A stretch of 64,000 nt of DNA from Cervus elaphus. Taxonomy: Eukaryota > Chordata > Mammalia > Artiodactyla > Cervidae. The translations under genes were made by a program, and so were the position numbers. Numbering within the stretch: the first letter of the stretch is position 1; the number at the start of each line of letters is the position of its first letter. Positions 47,857 to 59,695 of this stretch are shown here, piece after piece. Under the pieces are notes generated by a model. The model searched no databases. It was not told the DNA's origin and saw only the letters and a program-made list of their open reading frames with translations. Location: contig NC_057818.1 in NCBI RefSeq assembly GCF_910594005.1, positions 53,952,001-54,016,000 on the forward strand, read 5' to 3'.

Positions 47857-48574
47857 GCCGACTCTGTTTGTCCACACACGTCTCTGCGAGTTTTCTCCCT
47901 TAGGATCAGGTGGGTCACTTAGCCTCGAAGGAGTCCTGTTCTGTGATTTTCCTGGGGGCCTGTCTCTCCCGTGATATAACTGCTTTCCCTCCCTGCTCTG
48001 CCCCCACAGCGACCAGGTATGCGATCGGGACTGGGGTAGAACGTCCCGCCGTGCACCCCGCGTGAGTTGTACTAGTGGACCTGGGTTGGGGGATTCCAAG
48101 CGCTGGACCAGGACCAAAGTATATGAAGCTAACGCGTGAGGTCAGTGGTGAGGCTGGCCACACAATGACCCCTCTGGAAATGCGGAACAAGCAGTCTAAG
48201 TGTGTGAGTCAGGGGTTGGCATGAGAGCCACCTTCGCGCAATGGAGGTGCTGGCCTGCTGAGATGGGTACCGAGGACCGCCCCAGCCCGCCAATGCCGCC
48301 GCATGCGCATCTCCTGATGGGGTGCGGAGGTGAAGAGTAAGCAACTGGCGGGCAGCTTTGGGTCATGTGCGATGAGAAGCTGTGGGACAAGGTCCTTTTG
48401 ACAGGTCCCTGTCACTCTCTGTCTACTCCCGTCCACACTTTCTGGCCCCAAATGTTTCAGGCCTATCTGTGCTTTCCCTGCCTCCGCTCCCAGACCAGTC
48501 ATTTCTCCAAGGAGCTCTGTTCCTTTGAGCAGGGAAAGGCTTTTGGTTTTTTTGCTGTTGTTGTTGTTTTTTCC

Positions 48575-48728
48575 TTTAATTAAAAAAAATCTATGTATTT
48601 GGTGCACCAGGTCTTGGTTGCAGCCCTTGGGATCTTTACTTCCGGCATGTGGGGTCTAGTTCCCTGATCAGGGATCCAACCTGGAGCTCCTGCATAGGAA
48701 CTCAACAACCGGATCACCAGGGAAGCCC
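48575..48728 (-). mobile_element. CHR-type SINE
   Basis: It contains tgatcagggatccaacctgg and ggatcaccagggaagcccc. Unique DNA follows to 49304. Confidence 0.8.
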
Positions 48729-49304
48729 CTACAGGTGGAATTTTTAATAAAATACTTAGTATATTGGAAAGCACTTTCCACACCAATGGACATTTTTCAT
48801 TAAGAGGTTTAGAGAGAGGAGCCCATGAAGGACCCAATCATGGTGACTGGGTAGAGAATGGAGGATGAGAATAGTCAGTTTTTGCCCAGCACCATCTCTC
48901 CCATGGTCACCTCCATCTCCTAGAAATGGGAATCTTCTCTCAAACACAATGAGTTCATCATTCCATAAGCTCTCCAAGGGGGTGACTTTGCCACAATCTC
49001 AGTTAAGGCCCCAGTGGGCCCAGAAGTGCGCCAACCAAGGCTGCTTCAAGTCCCATACCAGGACTGGAGGTCACATAGACACTAGAACTTTTCTCATTCT
49101 GGGCCACGTGTCACTGTGCTGAGCTGGTGGTGTCTGTGGAGAGGGTCCCACAGCACCTCAGAAATGATGGGGACAGTCCTCCGATCCCAACCTGAGGCAA
49201 TTTTCAAAGCCCCCCCGTCCAGTAAAGAAGCAAGAGAATCTACTGCCAGTGCCCCCCACCCAGCTCCCTCTTCTAGAATCTCACCCAGAAGGGACTGTGC
49301 CAAC

Positions 49305-49521
49305 CTTGTTCAGTCACTAAGTCATGTCCGATTCTTTGCAGCCCCAGGGACTGTGGCCCTCCAGGCTCCTCTGTCCCTGGGATTGCCCAGGCAAGAATAC
49401 TGGCGTGGGTTGCCACTTCCTTCTCCAGGGGATTTTCCTGATTCCTTCGAAATGCAGGGATTGCACTTGCATCTCAGCATTGGCAGCAGGATTCTTCACC
49501 CCTGAGCCAGCTGGGAAGCCC
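49305..49521 (-). mobile_element. Bov-tA SINE
   Basis: It starts ttgttcagtcactaagtcat and ends agccagctgggaagccc. A tgtgccaac word occurs at both flanks (49298 and 49522), a target-site duplication. Confidence 0.9.
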
Positions 49522-49854
49522 TGTGCCAACATCACAGCGAGCAGAGTCTGACAGTGAGGAGAAAGATGGGTGGATCTGAACCCTGAGGGTAGAGACTAAG
49601 AAAAGAGGCAACTGGGAAGGACAGGGAAAGGGTAGAAGAAAGAGAAAAGGTTGAGGGACACTTAGAGGCAAGATAAGAATCAGTAGATTTCAACCTGAAG
49701 TTCCCATAGGCTCTCACCTACAAACCTGTGCTGCCTGGCCCTTGATTTGAATGAAGACTGGGACCCACCCACAGGGCTAGATTCTGAGTGCCCCACCCCC
49801 ACGCCCTGTCCCACATTCCTACTCCCACATCTGCAGCCCCACCTCCTGATCTTC

Positions 49855-50375
49855 TCTTTCAGTTCAGTTGCTCAGTTGTGTCCAACTCTTGGCGACCCGT
49901 GGACTGCAGCATGCCAGGCTTCCCTGTCCATCACCAACTCCCGGAGTCTGCTCAAACTCATGTCCATTGAGTCAGTGATGCCATCCAACCATCTCATCCT
50001 CTGTCATCCCCTTCTCTTCCTGCCTTCAATCATTCCCATCATCACGGTCTTTTCCAATGAGTCGGCTCTTTGCATCAGGTGGCCAAAGTATTGGAGTTTC
50101 AGCTTCAGCATCAGTCCTTCCAATGAATATTCAGGACTGATATCCTTTAGGATGGGCTGGTTGGGTCTCCTTGCAGTCCAAGGCACTCTGAAGAGTCTTC
50201 TCCAACACCACAATTCAAAAGCATCAATTCTTCAGCGCTCAGCTTCCTTTATAGTCCAACTCTCACATCCATACACAACTATTGGAAAAACCATAGCTTT
50301 GACTAGACGGACCTTTGTCGGCAAAGTAATATCTCTGCTTTTTAATATGCTGTCTAGTTTGGTCATAGCTTATCT
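49855..50375 (-). mobile_element. BovB LINE 3' end
   Basis: The reverse complement gives the BovB 3' region (for example gatgctgaagctgaaactcc and gcaaagagccgactcattgg). It is 5' truncated and lies inverted relative to the copy at 55185. Confidence 0.9.
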
Positions 50376-50384
50376 TCTCTTTAT

Positions 50385-50760
50385 TTTTATTTTCTTAATT
50401 AATTTTTGTGGCGTGCAGTATCTTAATTCCCCGACAAGGGATGGCACCGGTGCCCTTTGCAGTGGAAGCATGGAGGAGTGTTTTTCTTTTTTCGCCCTTC
50501 ATTTTATTTATTTATATTTATTTTTATTGGAGTATAATTGCTTTATAATATTGTAGATATAATATTGTAGATACAATATAATATTGTAAAATATGATATT
50601 TAGCTTCTGCTGTACAACGAAGTGGATCAGCTCTATGCGTACACACATCCCCTCTCTCTTGGACCTCCCTTCCATCCCCCCGTCCCACCCCTCTGGGTCA
50701 TCACAGAGCACAGAGCTGAGCCCCCTGGGCTCTACACCAGGTTCCCACTAGCTATCGACT
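50385..50760 (-). mobile_element. CHR SINE fragment and L1 3' end
   Basis: A short CHR piece (50385-50480, ccccgacaagggatggcacc) is followed by L1 3' sequence (tattggagtataattgcttt, gctgtacaacgaagtggatc) with a small AT duplication at 50555-50590. Confidence 0.75.
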
Positions 50761-51545
50761 TTACACATGGTGGAGTCTTCATCACTGCACCACCAGGGAA
50801 GGCCCCAGCCACATCTGCACCCAGCACCCTTCTGGAATGTTCTGGTGAAGAATGACTTGAAAGGGTGTCCAGACCCACCTCCCCACCCTGGAACCAAACT
50901 CCTTCCTCTCTCCTTGCACTTACTTCATGGGCCAGTCCCATCCCTTCCTGGACCCTTTTTGAGTTGTGAAAGAAATGGAAATTATTTTTCATATGTGTTA
51001 ATTTTATATTGATATAAAACAATTTTATATCAGAATTACACAGAATAGAGTGATACCTTTTGTCCCTGAATTGGGTGTGTCCCCAGACGGGCCTCCGACA
51101 ATCATAGCCCTCTCCCCCACTTTCTGTTCTAAGCCCTCATGGAATGCCAGTGTCACTGGTGTGGCCTTTAGAGGGGCCTGGGCTGAACTGACCTTTGGTT
51201 AAAGGTTCAAACATTCCAGAAGCTTCCAGGCCCTTCTCTGAGCAGAGCTGACTCCAGAGGAGGAAAGTCTTACAAATTGACCACTCTGACCTTTCCCTCT
51301 GCTCTGCCTTACTAAGTTCAGATATGTCCGTTTCCAGAATCTTGTAAAGCCGCATATTTTGATTTCTTTCTAGGAAATCGTTTTTGGAGACCAGCAAATT
51401 CTTCCTTTGTGAGAGTCCCAACACTACAATTTTCGGGCCGGTGCAAAGTCCAGCCCCAGGCTTGGATTTCCAAGAGAGGGGAGACTTTTTTTCCTTCCTC
51501 CTGGTCCCCCCTCAGAAGCGCCCCGCCCCGCGCTGAGCCCAGTGC

Positions 51546-51560
51546 CCGCCAGGGGGCGCG
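51546..51560 (+). promoter_or_regulatory. CTCF-like site 2
   Basis: CCGCCAGGGGGCGCG is a near-perfect CTCF core in the same orientation as site 1. Both continue with cgccgac. It lies about 150 bases past the IGFL 3' end. Confidence 0.7.
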
Positions 51561-51699
51561 CCGACCCACCCTCCCTCCTTGGTTGGGGGGTTGGGAGGGA
51601 GAGACCAGTCCAGACTCGGGCTCCGCGCGGAAGACCCCGTCCCTCCCTCGCTGTGAGTCGCGTCCCCCACCCTGTCGAGATCAGTGCAAGAAAGCGGAG

Positions 51700-51726
51700 C
51701 CTTGTGATTGAAATGGAATTTTTATT
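51700..51726 (-). terminator. IGFL1: IGFL polyadenylation signal
   Basis: AATAAA on the minus strand at 51726-51721, about 260 bases beyond the exon 4 frame stop at 51990. It supports a terminal exon running from 52227 to about 51700. Confidence 0.65.
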
Positions 51727-51989
51727 CAGTGCAACCAGCAGGTCATGGTAACTTGAAGTTTGTTCTTAAGTGGAAAAGTGGGTGTATCTTGCCTCCTTTG
51801 GAAGTGGAGAAAGGACTCCGTCTGCATCGAGGTCCCGCCACGATAGAATATGTAAGGTTGCAGAATTTATATTGCGCTCCTGGTGGAGAAAATGCCAAAG
51901 GGAATGACGGATCTCATTAAGGGTCCCCAGGGCCAGCCTGGGGATTGATCATCCCTCACGGTATTGGTCTTAGGGGTCATTGTGAGAGG

Positions 51990-53784
51990 TCAGGGTCCTG
52001 GGGACATCCAACAACGAAGTAACCTCTCACGAATGTCCAGAGTCATAGAAAGGGGACCAGTCCCCCTACGCAGGACAGATTTAGGATGACTGTTACAAAG
52101 GAGACAGAATAAGGAGGGAGGGATTGAATCTGAGTATCTCCTATCCCCCCAAAGCCCACTCGGTGTCCCAGATCTAAGGGGACAACACACCTCTTCAGGC
52201 TCATTCAGGGCGCAGCATCCAACCGACCTGTGATCGTCTGTCAGCCAACACTGGAGAGAGAGAGAGGGAGCAAGGGAGAGATGGACAAGGGGAGGGATGG
52301 ACAGATTACGGGCAAAGGAGTGGAAAAGAGACACGAGCCAACGAACAAAGAGGAAGAAATAGATATAAACACAAAAGGAGAAAGAAGCAACAGAGAAGGG
52401 AGAGGTGGATGGAATAGAGCAGGGGGACGGGGACAGAAGGACCCAGAAAAGCACTAGGCTGGGGGGAGTTGGATCATAGAACGGGTCTCCAGACCGCCCC
52501 TCTCCTCCACGCCCCCTCCTCCCTTGGAAGGCACAGAACCTCACCTGCTACAGACCCGATCATCCGAGGATGGGGCTGAGTAACAACTGTGACCTTTCAC
52601 CTTCACCACGAAGGACTCCCGGGGCCTGTTGACCAACCACGGGCAGCACTGCTCGAAGCAGACCCTAAAGGTGCAGTTTCCGCACTTCTGGGTCCTGCCC
52701 AAGGGTACCACGGCATCGTCATAGCAACAGTCCTGCCTGGGGTCGTAGAACTGGTCCCCACATCGCTCGTGTGACTGGCACAGCAACAGTTGAGGGCCTG
52801 TGGGGGACACTGGAAGAAGCAGAGATGATGTTGCCCCGGCAGCAGGATGGGCAAGTCCTGGGCTGGGGTCTTCTGGGAGTGGCACCCCACCCCCCAGTGT
52901 CCACGTCCCTCCTGGGCTCACCTGGGGCACCGTGTGAGCAGGGGAGCAAAAGGATGCAGACAGCAGCCAAGACAGCTGTGGGAGGAAAAAGGGATGACGT
53001 GTGGCAGATGGGGCAGCCACTGGAGCTCAGCCTGGAGGAGGGAAGGTCCCAGGGGGTGTCTGTCCTGACCGAGGCTCGGGGAAAGGTTAGAGGCAGACCT
53101 GTGTTAGGTGTCTGGGGATTATGGGTCTGTGGAAATTGAGAGGAGGCAGGCAGGACTCAGAGAAATGGGTTTGGGGTTCTGAGGGATGTGGTGTTCCCCT
53201 GGGAGGGGAGAGTTCAGAGCAGGAGGCTCAGCTGGGGTCAGGCGCTAAAGGCAGCTGAGCTGACACTGGTGTCGTGTTGCATCCATGACCAATATTAAAA
53301 TTTAGACGCCGGGATTTGGGGTGGGAGCCTGTCATAATGTATGGCATTGGGCATGAGTTTGGAAATTGGTCAGGGACATGGATGGGGCTGCTCTTGATCT
53401 TCCCAAGTGGTTCAGGGCTAATAAACACTCCTGCCAATGCAGGAAGCACGGGCTCAATCCCTGGGTCAGGAAGATCCCCTGGAGAAGGGAATGGCAACCC
53501 AATCCTGTATTCTTGCCTGGAGAATCCCATGAACAGAGGAGCCTGGCGGGCTACAGTCCATGGGGTTCCAAAGAGCTGGACATGACTGAGCAACTGAGCA
53601 GGCTTGCATGCCCTTGGGGATGTGGAAGGGGTACCGCTATAATGGAGTCACTTGTCTGGCTGGGGGCTAGGGAGGAGGAGTAATGGACTGAGGAGAGGAT
53701 GGGATCGAGGCTGATTTTGGATTTGGGCTCGAAGAGAGTCTGGATTTGGTCCTTCTTACCCAGGATGCAGCGTCGTGGAGTCAT
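51990..53784 (-). CDS. IGFL1: IGF-like family secreted protein (IGFL1-like), 4 exons
   Basis: IGFL proteins are small secreted cysteine-rich ligands; human IGFL1 binds IGFLR1. Coding exons on the minus strand are 53784-53760, 52975-52922, 52809-52545 and possibly 52227-51990. All are GT-AG with matching phase. The first three give 115 residues: MTPRRCIL, a hydrophobic signal core to CSHG (about 1-24), then a domain with 11 cysteines including DCCYDDAVVPL and CGNCTFRVCFEQCCPW, matching human IGFL1. At the exon 3 end, AGC-AG is followed by GTGAGG, so the TGA next to it would be intronic. Splicing to 52227 continues the frame (RSVGCC) for 78 more residues, 193 in all, whereas human IGFL1 stops just after RSV. 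Orientation matches human IGFL3/IGFL4, so one-to-one orthology within the cluster is unsettled. Confidence 0.85.
53395..53605 (+). mobile_element. Bov-tA SINE in IGFL intron 1
   Basis: It contains ggctcaatccctgggtcagg and ends gacatgactgagcaactgag. It is antisense to the gene. Confidence 0.9.
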
Positions 53785-53814
53785 GGCTCTGGGTTGGCTG
53801 CGGCGGAGTGGAAG

Positions 53815-53860
53815 GAAGTGTGGCAGATCCCAGCAGGTGGTTTTATACCACACCCCTCCC
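53815..53860 (-). promoter_or_regulatory. IGFL1: IGFL TATA-box promoter
   Basis: TATAAAA on the minus strand at 53847-53841, preceded by a GGGGTGTGG (CACCC-type) box. The expected start is near 53815, giving a 5' UTR of about 30 bases. Confidence 0.75.
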
Positions 53861-54189
53861 CCGCACCTTCCCCCAAAAGAAGCGCATGTTGTCATCAGCT
53901 CTCCTGTCTTCCTGCCAGGCCTGCAGAGGCACGCTGGGCCCCTGGGGCAGCAACAGGTTTCAGATGTGAGCTTGGTCACGTCACTGTCGAACATGATGTC
54001 AATCCTTTGAGAGCCAGAAGGAGACCGATGGGACCCCTTCCTCGCCCCCCACCAGAGCCTCCCTCTCACCCTCCCACACTGCAGCCTCTTTTGCAAACAG
54101 GGATCCTTGGGGTCCTTCCCACTCTCCCAGGATGAAGCCACCCGCCAGCTTTTCCATCAGATCCTCTAAGTCTTCTACTTTCTGGACTT

Positions 54190-54540
54190 TTTTTTTTTTT
54201 TAATAATTTTATTTATTTATTTTTGGCGATGCTGGGTCTTCGTTGCTGCATGTGGGTTTTTCTCTAGTTGAGGGGAGCAGGGGCTGCTCTCTAGTTGCGG
54301 GGCGCAGGCTTCTCATTGCAGTGGCTTCCCTTCTTGCCAAGCACAGGCACTCAGGCTTCAGGAGTTGCTGCAGGTGGACTCAGTAGCTATGGCTGCCGGG
54401 CTCTAGAGCACAGTCTCAATAGCTGTGATGCACGGGCTTTGTTGCTCTGCAGCAGGTGGGAACTTCTTGGATCAGGATTGAACCCATGACTTCTGCATTG
54501 GCAGGAGGACTCTTTGTCACTGAGCCATCAAGGAAGCCCA
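54190..54540 (-). mobile_element. CHR-type SINE, long form
   Basis: It has ttttggcgatgctgggtctt, ggatcaggattgaacccatg and gagccatcaaggaagccca. It lies just upstream of the IGFL promoter. An L2 fragment (minus) follows at about 54590-54960. Confidence 0.85.
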
Positions 54541-55184
54541 ACCCTTTTTTTTTTTTAAGTCTAGAATAGATGACAGACACATTTAAGAGCCTGGCAATAA
54601 CGATTAACTGAGAATGAGCTGAGTGGCAAGGCCTGTGTTAGACAGGTTGCTGCGGGTGCAGTGATTACTCAGTAGCATCGCAGAGGGCTACAGACCCGTC
54701 TTAAGACCATGATGACTCAGAGAGGTCAGCTTTGGGTAAAAACTCAGTGGCTATGGGAGCCCAGATTAGGGTGGGAGGTCGTGAGATGCCTTGAGTGTTC
54801 AGGGAGGGATTCCTGGAAGAGGGGATATGTGAGCTAATATTTCAAGGATGAGGCTGAACTGTATTTTAGGAAGGCGGAGCCCCAGAGAGAGTGGAAGGCG
54901 GACCAGGGAGCTGGAGCGAGTGGGAGGGGGGCAGGGTCAGTCCCTTGTGAGCGTCGAGGACTCGGGACTTTATCCTTAGTGCACTGGGCACCGTGTCTGT
55001 GTCCTGAGCTTGGAAAGAGAGTATTCAGATCTGTGTCTACGAATATCCCAGCAGGTCTGCTCTTAGGAGGTTGGACAGGAAGGTTGAGACTTAAGTTAGG
55101 AGCCCAGGGAAGATCCTGCTATAGCAGAAATACATGTGCAGTGGCCAGAGTCCTAAATGTTTTCTTTTTCCCATTGATGCCCTC

Positions 55185-55550
55185 CAACTGTGGTGCTGGA
55201 GAAGACTTTTGGGAGTCCCATGGAGAGCAAGGAGATCACACCAGTCAATCCTAAAGGAAATCAACCCTGAATATTTATTGGAGGGACTGATGCTGAGGCT
55301 GAAGCTCCAATACTTAGGCTACCTGATGCAAAGAGCCAACTCATTGGAAAAGACCCTGATGCTGGGAAAGATTGAAGGCGGGAGGAGAAGTGGGTAACAG
55401 AGGATGAGATGGTTGGATGGCATCACTGACTCGATGGACACCAGTTTGAGCAAGCTCCAGGAAATGGTGATGGACAGGGAAGCCTGGGGTGCTGCAGTCC
55501 TTGGGGTCTTAAAGAGTCAGACACGACTGAGTGACCGAACAACAACAAAA
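55185..55550 (+). mobile_element. BovB LINE 3' end
   Basis: Plus-oriented BovB 3' region with gactgatgctgaggctgaag, gcaaagagccaactcattgg and cacgactgagtgaccgaac. It ends in an A-rich tail and is 5' truncated. Confidence 0.92.
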
Positions 55551-55774
55551 AAGGGGGCAGGGTGCAGCATGCTCCCCTCCCGTCCTACGTCACCCCTTGG
55601 AGTTTGGGGGGTTTCTGCAGTCGCTGAGTAGTTCCCAACAGTGGACTGCAACATTTTAGTAGCTTAGACAACCACTCAGGTTGGTCATCAGCTATATCAC
55701 TTTTTAATTGAAGAAAATATAGATTAAGGAATGAATTAGTGTGTGATGCAAAGAATCTTTTTTCCAGGTTCTTT

Positions 55775-56220
55775 TTTTAAAAATTATTGACTTTTGTATA
55801 ATATAAAGGTATATACTATAGCTGCTTTACAATATCAAGTTAGTTTCTGCTGTACAGAAAAGTGAATCAGCTGTATGTTTCCATATACCCCTCTTTTTTG
55901 GATTTCTTTCCCATTTAGGTCACCACAGAGTTTCCTGTGCTATACAGTAGGTTCTCATTGTTGTCTATTTTACACACAGTATCAATAGTGTATATATGTC
56001 AGTCCCAACCTCCCAATTCATCCCGCGCCCCCGCTTCCCCCTTGGGCATCCATGCATTGTTCTCTGTCTGTGTCTCTGTTTCTGCTTTGCAAATAAGATC
56101 ACTTGTACCATTTTTCTAGATTCCACACATACACGATATTTGTTTCTGTCTTTTGACTTCAATCTGTATGACGATCTTGAGACCAATCCACGTCTCTGCT
56201 AATTGCACAGAATCTTATTA
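55775..56220 (-). mobile_element. L1 3' end
   Basis: It includes gctttacaatatcaagttag, gtatcaatagtgtatatatg and tgtaccatttttctagattc, an artiodactyl L1 3' UTR reversed. Confidence 0.75.
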
Positions 56221-56724
56221 ATTATGTCACAATTAAATGTTGTGTACTGCAGCTCGCCTTCAGGAATGTTGGAACCCATGTAATGATGTAATGTTTTCTT
56301 GTTTTCTGGCCGAGTTGCGGGTGTTGGTTAACGAAGTCATGAATGGAGGAGGCTTGAAGCAAGGGTGGATCCTCCTTTGACGAATGCTAGCTGTCAAGTC
56401 ATGTTCTACAGTTTGGAGCAGCACATTGCTCATGACCTTGATTCCATTCGCTTCCTGGAATCGCTCCAGGAGGACAGTTGCCTCTGTGAGTTTCTGGGGT
56501 GCTGTAGATGCCTGGATAGCAGCCAGGATGCAACAGAAGACATGTTTTCTAGGGCAGGGTTAGGGTTCTGTTTCTGAAGAGAGACGAGCCCAGACCTCAC
56601 TCCTGGGCCTGGAGCTGAGTCACTGAAGAGCAGGAGAGTGAAAAGAGATCAGCACAGAGGTGGGGAGCCCGGGTGCTGCCTGGGGAGCAGCGCCAGCTCT
56701 GAGATCTGTAGACACTTGCGTGCG
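56220..56724. other. Unique intergenic sequence before the duplication
   Basis: I see no gene or known repeat in this 500-base stretch. Confidence 0.5.
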
Positions 56725-57077
56725 TGCTCAGTCATTGCAGCCGTGTCCCACTCTTCTCGGTCACATGGACTGTAGCCCACCAGGCTCCTCTGTCCATGGG
56801 GTTCTCCAGGCAAGAACACTGGAGTGAGTTGCCATGCCCTCCTCCAGGGGATCTTCCCAACCCTGGGAATCCACAGCCATTAACTCAGCAGCACAGAGAC
56901 GTTGGGATAAGATAACCCTGGGTTCACATCTTGTCTCAACCCCTTCTCGAGGTACCGAAAAAGCCTTTGCAAAAACTTCTGTCCCATCCTACCACCAGCC
57001 TCCTCAGAGAACCCCATTCTACTGTGCCCGCCATGAGAACTCACTGTCTGGGATGGCTCTGTCTTCTGCGCGCGCGC

Positions 57078-57114
<37 letters not shown>

Positions 57115-57172
57115 CAGTCATGTTTGACTCTTTGCGACCCCGTGGACTGTAACCCTCCAGGCTTCTCTGTCC
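56724..57172. repeat. Duplication block A (with Bov-tA SINEs at both ends)
   Basis: A minus Bov-tA SINE (56724-56870) is followed by about 200 bases of unique DNA, a (CG)(TG) array (57068-57111) and a 5'-truncated minus Bov-tA (57108-57172). From about 56827 it matches 59696-60032. I count about 16 substitutions over about 270 bases, near 6 percent. Confidence 0.85.
57068..57111. repeat. (CG)n(TG)n alternating tract
   Basis: About six CG units run directly into about 16 TG units, a pattern prone to Z-DNA. Matching TG arrays sit at 58179-58216, 59570-59599 and 59939-59970 in the sister blocks. Confidence 0.95.
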
Positions 57173-58175
57173 ATTTGTTTCATTCTCTCATTCTGTTTCT
57201 TGAATCCAAGCAAGACGCTGACCCAAGGTCCCACTGCTGGTCAGTGACTCAGGCTGGACTAGATCCCAGGTCTCCTGAACCCCAGTGCAGGGGCCTCTGG
57301 ACATCCCTGGCCCAGCCCACCTAGGAAGGACAAGCAGCCTCTGCTCATAGACCACCACCCTGGGGAAGACCCAGGTTAACGTTCCCACGTGTCCTGGCTG
57401 GGGCTGGCAGAGCTGGCTCCTTGGGTGTGATGCCAGGGGTTTGCTGTCAGTTCCTGCTCTCACCAATTCCCTACTGGCTTCCCCAGTGCCCCAGGAATAA
57501 ATAGACTAGGTCTTCCTCCTGGCAGTATCTGGGTGTTATTTCCATCTGGCCTTAGGGAGCCTCTCCCAGGAAACAGGCAGGAATGAGGTGTACTTTCAAG
57601 TGTATGGAAGGAATGTCAGGTATGCAGGAGGAGGGGCTGGGGCTCCCCAGAACCATGAGGTTCCTCCTCTGCTGGCTGAAGGGGAGGCTGTGCCCTCCTT
57701 TGCACAACCCTATCCCTGGGACCACACAAACAGATCCCTGCTCCCTGCAACGTGACTTCAGGTGACCAAAGAATGGATGGCCTGGCTTGACCCAGCCCTG
57801 GTTGGATCCTCCAAATGATATAGTCGATTAGGAGCTTATGTGTCTTGGGAGTGGCTGTAGGAAGAGGCTCTAGGCTGTGTCTCCTTGCATTGATCCAGGA
57901 TCCAGATACTCTCGTTTCTGCTCAGTGGCTTGTTGGCACCTCAGAGCTGTTGCCTAAACTCACAGTTGCTGCTGGGGAAACACCTGGTGACTCCATGACT
58001 GTGATGCGCAGGGCTTCAAATACATCTGGAACCCCAGCTGCCAGGGCTTGTGGGAAAGGCAGACTGATGCTTCCCAGCCTCTGCAGACAAGGAGGCCCTC
58101 AGTGAAGGACGATGGTGCCAAGTGTCCTTCGTACACATTCCTCATGGTTCCCCGTTGCCCTCGGCTTATTGTAAC

Positions 58176-58217
<42 letters not shown>

Positions 58218-58311
58218 TTGCTTAGTTGGGTCCGATTCTTTGTGACCCCATGGACTGTAGCCCGCCAGGCTCCTCTGTCCATGGGGTTCTCCAGGCAAGA
58301 ATACTGGAGTG
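57173..58311. repeat. Duplication block B (copy 1)
   Basis: It begins atttgtttcattctctcatt and runs through about 1 kb of unique DNA, a TG array and the first half of a minus Bov-tA SINE (58213-58415). It matches copy 2 at an offset of 1392 (1384 after the TG array), with only about nine substitutions in about 1 kb. The duplicated open frames are not recognisable genes. Confidence 0.95.
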
Positions 58312-58564
58312 GGCTGCCATTTCCTCCTCCAGGGGATCTTCCCAACTCAGGGATCAAACCCACGTCTCCTACATTAGCAAGAAAATTATTTACCACTGAG
58401 ACACATGGGAAGTCACCTTCCACATCAGAGCCTAGATCTGTGAGAGGGGATCTGGCCTGGATTGACCAAAGCCATCTCTAGGTGTTGGGACCTGCCTCTA
58501 CTTATGGCTAGAGAAAGTTCTAGCTGTCTTGGCAACAAGTGTAAGATCCTGACTTCAAACAGCT
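58312..58564. other. Spacer X between the B copies
   Basis: The rest of the Bov-tA SINE (to 58415) plus 150 unique bases that are not found in the other copy. Confidence 0.85.
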
Positions 58565-59565
58565 ATTTGTTTCATTCTCTCATTCTGTTTCTTGAATCCA
58601 AGCAAGACGCTGACCCAAGGTCCCACTGCTGGTCAGTGACTCAGGCTGGACTAGATCCCAGGTCTCCTGAACCCCAGTGCAGGGGCCTCTGGACATCCCT
58701 GGCCCAGCCCATCTAGGAAGGACAAGCAGCCTCTGCTCATAGACCACCACCCTGGGGAAGACCCAGGTTAACGTTCCCACATGTCCTGGCTGGGGCTGGC
58801 AGAGCTGGCTCCTTGGGTGTGATGCCAGGGGTTTGCTGTCAGTTCCTGCTCTCACCAATTCCCTACTGGCTTCCCCAGTGCCCCAGGAATAAATAGACTA
58901 GGTCTTCCTCCTGGCAGTATCTGGGTGTTATTTCCATCTGGCCTTAGGGAGCCTCTCCCAGGAAACAGGCAGGAATGAGGTGTACTTTCAAGTGTATGGA
59001 AGGAATGTCAGGTATGCAGGAGGAGGGGCTGGGGCTCCCCAGAACCATGAGGTTCCTCCTCTGCTGGCTGAAGGGGAGGCTGTGCCCTCCTTTGCACAAC
59101 CCTATCCCTGGGACCACACAAACAGATCCCTGCTCCCTGCAACGTGACTTCAGGTGACCAAAGAATGGATGGCCTGGCTTGACCCAGCCCTGGTTGGATC
59201 CTCCAAATGATATAGTCGATTAGGAGCTTATGTGTCTTGGGAGTGGCTGTAGGAAGAGGCTCTAGGCTGTGTCTCCTTGCATTGATCCAGGATCCAGATA
59301 CTCTCGTTTCTGCTCAGTGGCTTGTTGGCACCTCAGAGCTGTTGCCTAAACTCACGGTTGCTGCTGGGGAAACACCTGGTGACTCCATGACTGTGATGCA
59401 CAGGGCTTCAAATACATCCGGAACCCCAGTTGCCAGGGCTTGTGGGAAAGGCAGACTGATGCTTCCCAGCCTCTGCAGACAAGGAGGCCCTCAGTGAAGG
59501 GCGATGGTGCCAAGTGTCCTTCGTACACATTCCTCATGGTTCCCCATTGCCCTCGGCTTATTGTA

Positions 59566-59601
<36 letters not shown>

Positions 59602-59695
59602 TTGCTTAGTTGGGTCCGATTCTTTGTGACCCCATGGACTGTAGCCCGCCAGGCTCCTCTGTCCATGGGGTTCTCCAGGCAAGAATACTGGAGTG
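58565..59695. repeat. Duplication block B' (copy 2)
   Basis: About 99 percent identical to 57173-58311. Identity stops inside the Bov-tA SINE at ggagtg, where the sequence switches to the block A version. Confidence 0.95.

Noticed and set aside
49747..50556. Longest plus-strand open frame, 269 codons
   Set aside because: It runs across an antisense BovB 3' end, a SINE piece and an L1 piece; a chance fusion of repeats.
57188..58858. Repeated 92-codon minus-strand frame in both B blocks
   Set aside because: It is conserved only because the DNA was recently duplicated. No domain, no splice context and no signs of coding selection can be seen.
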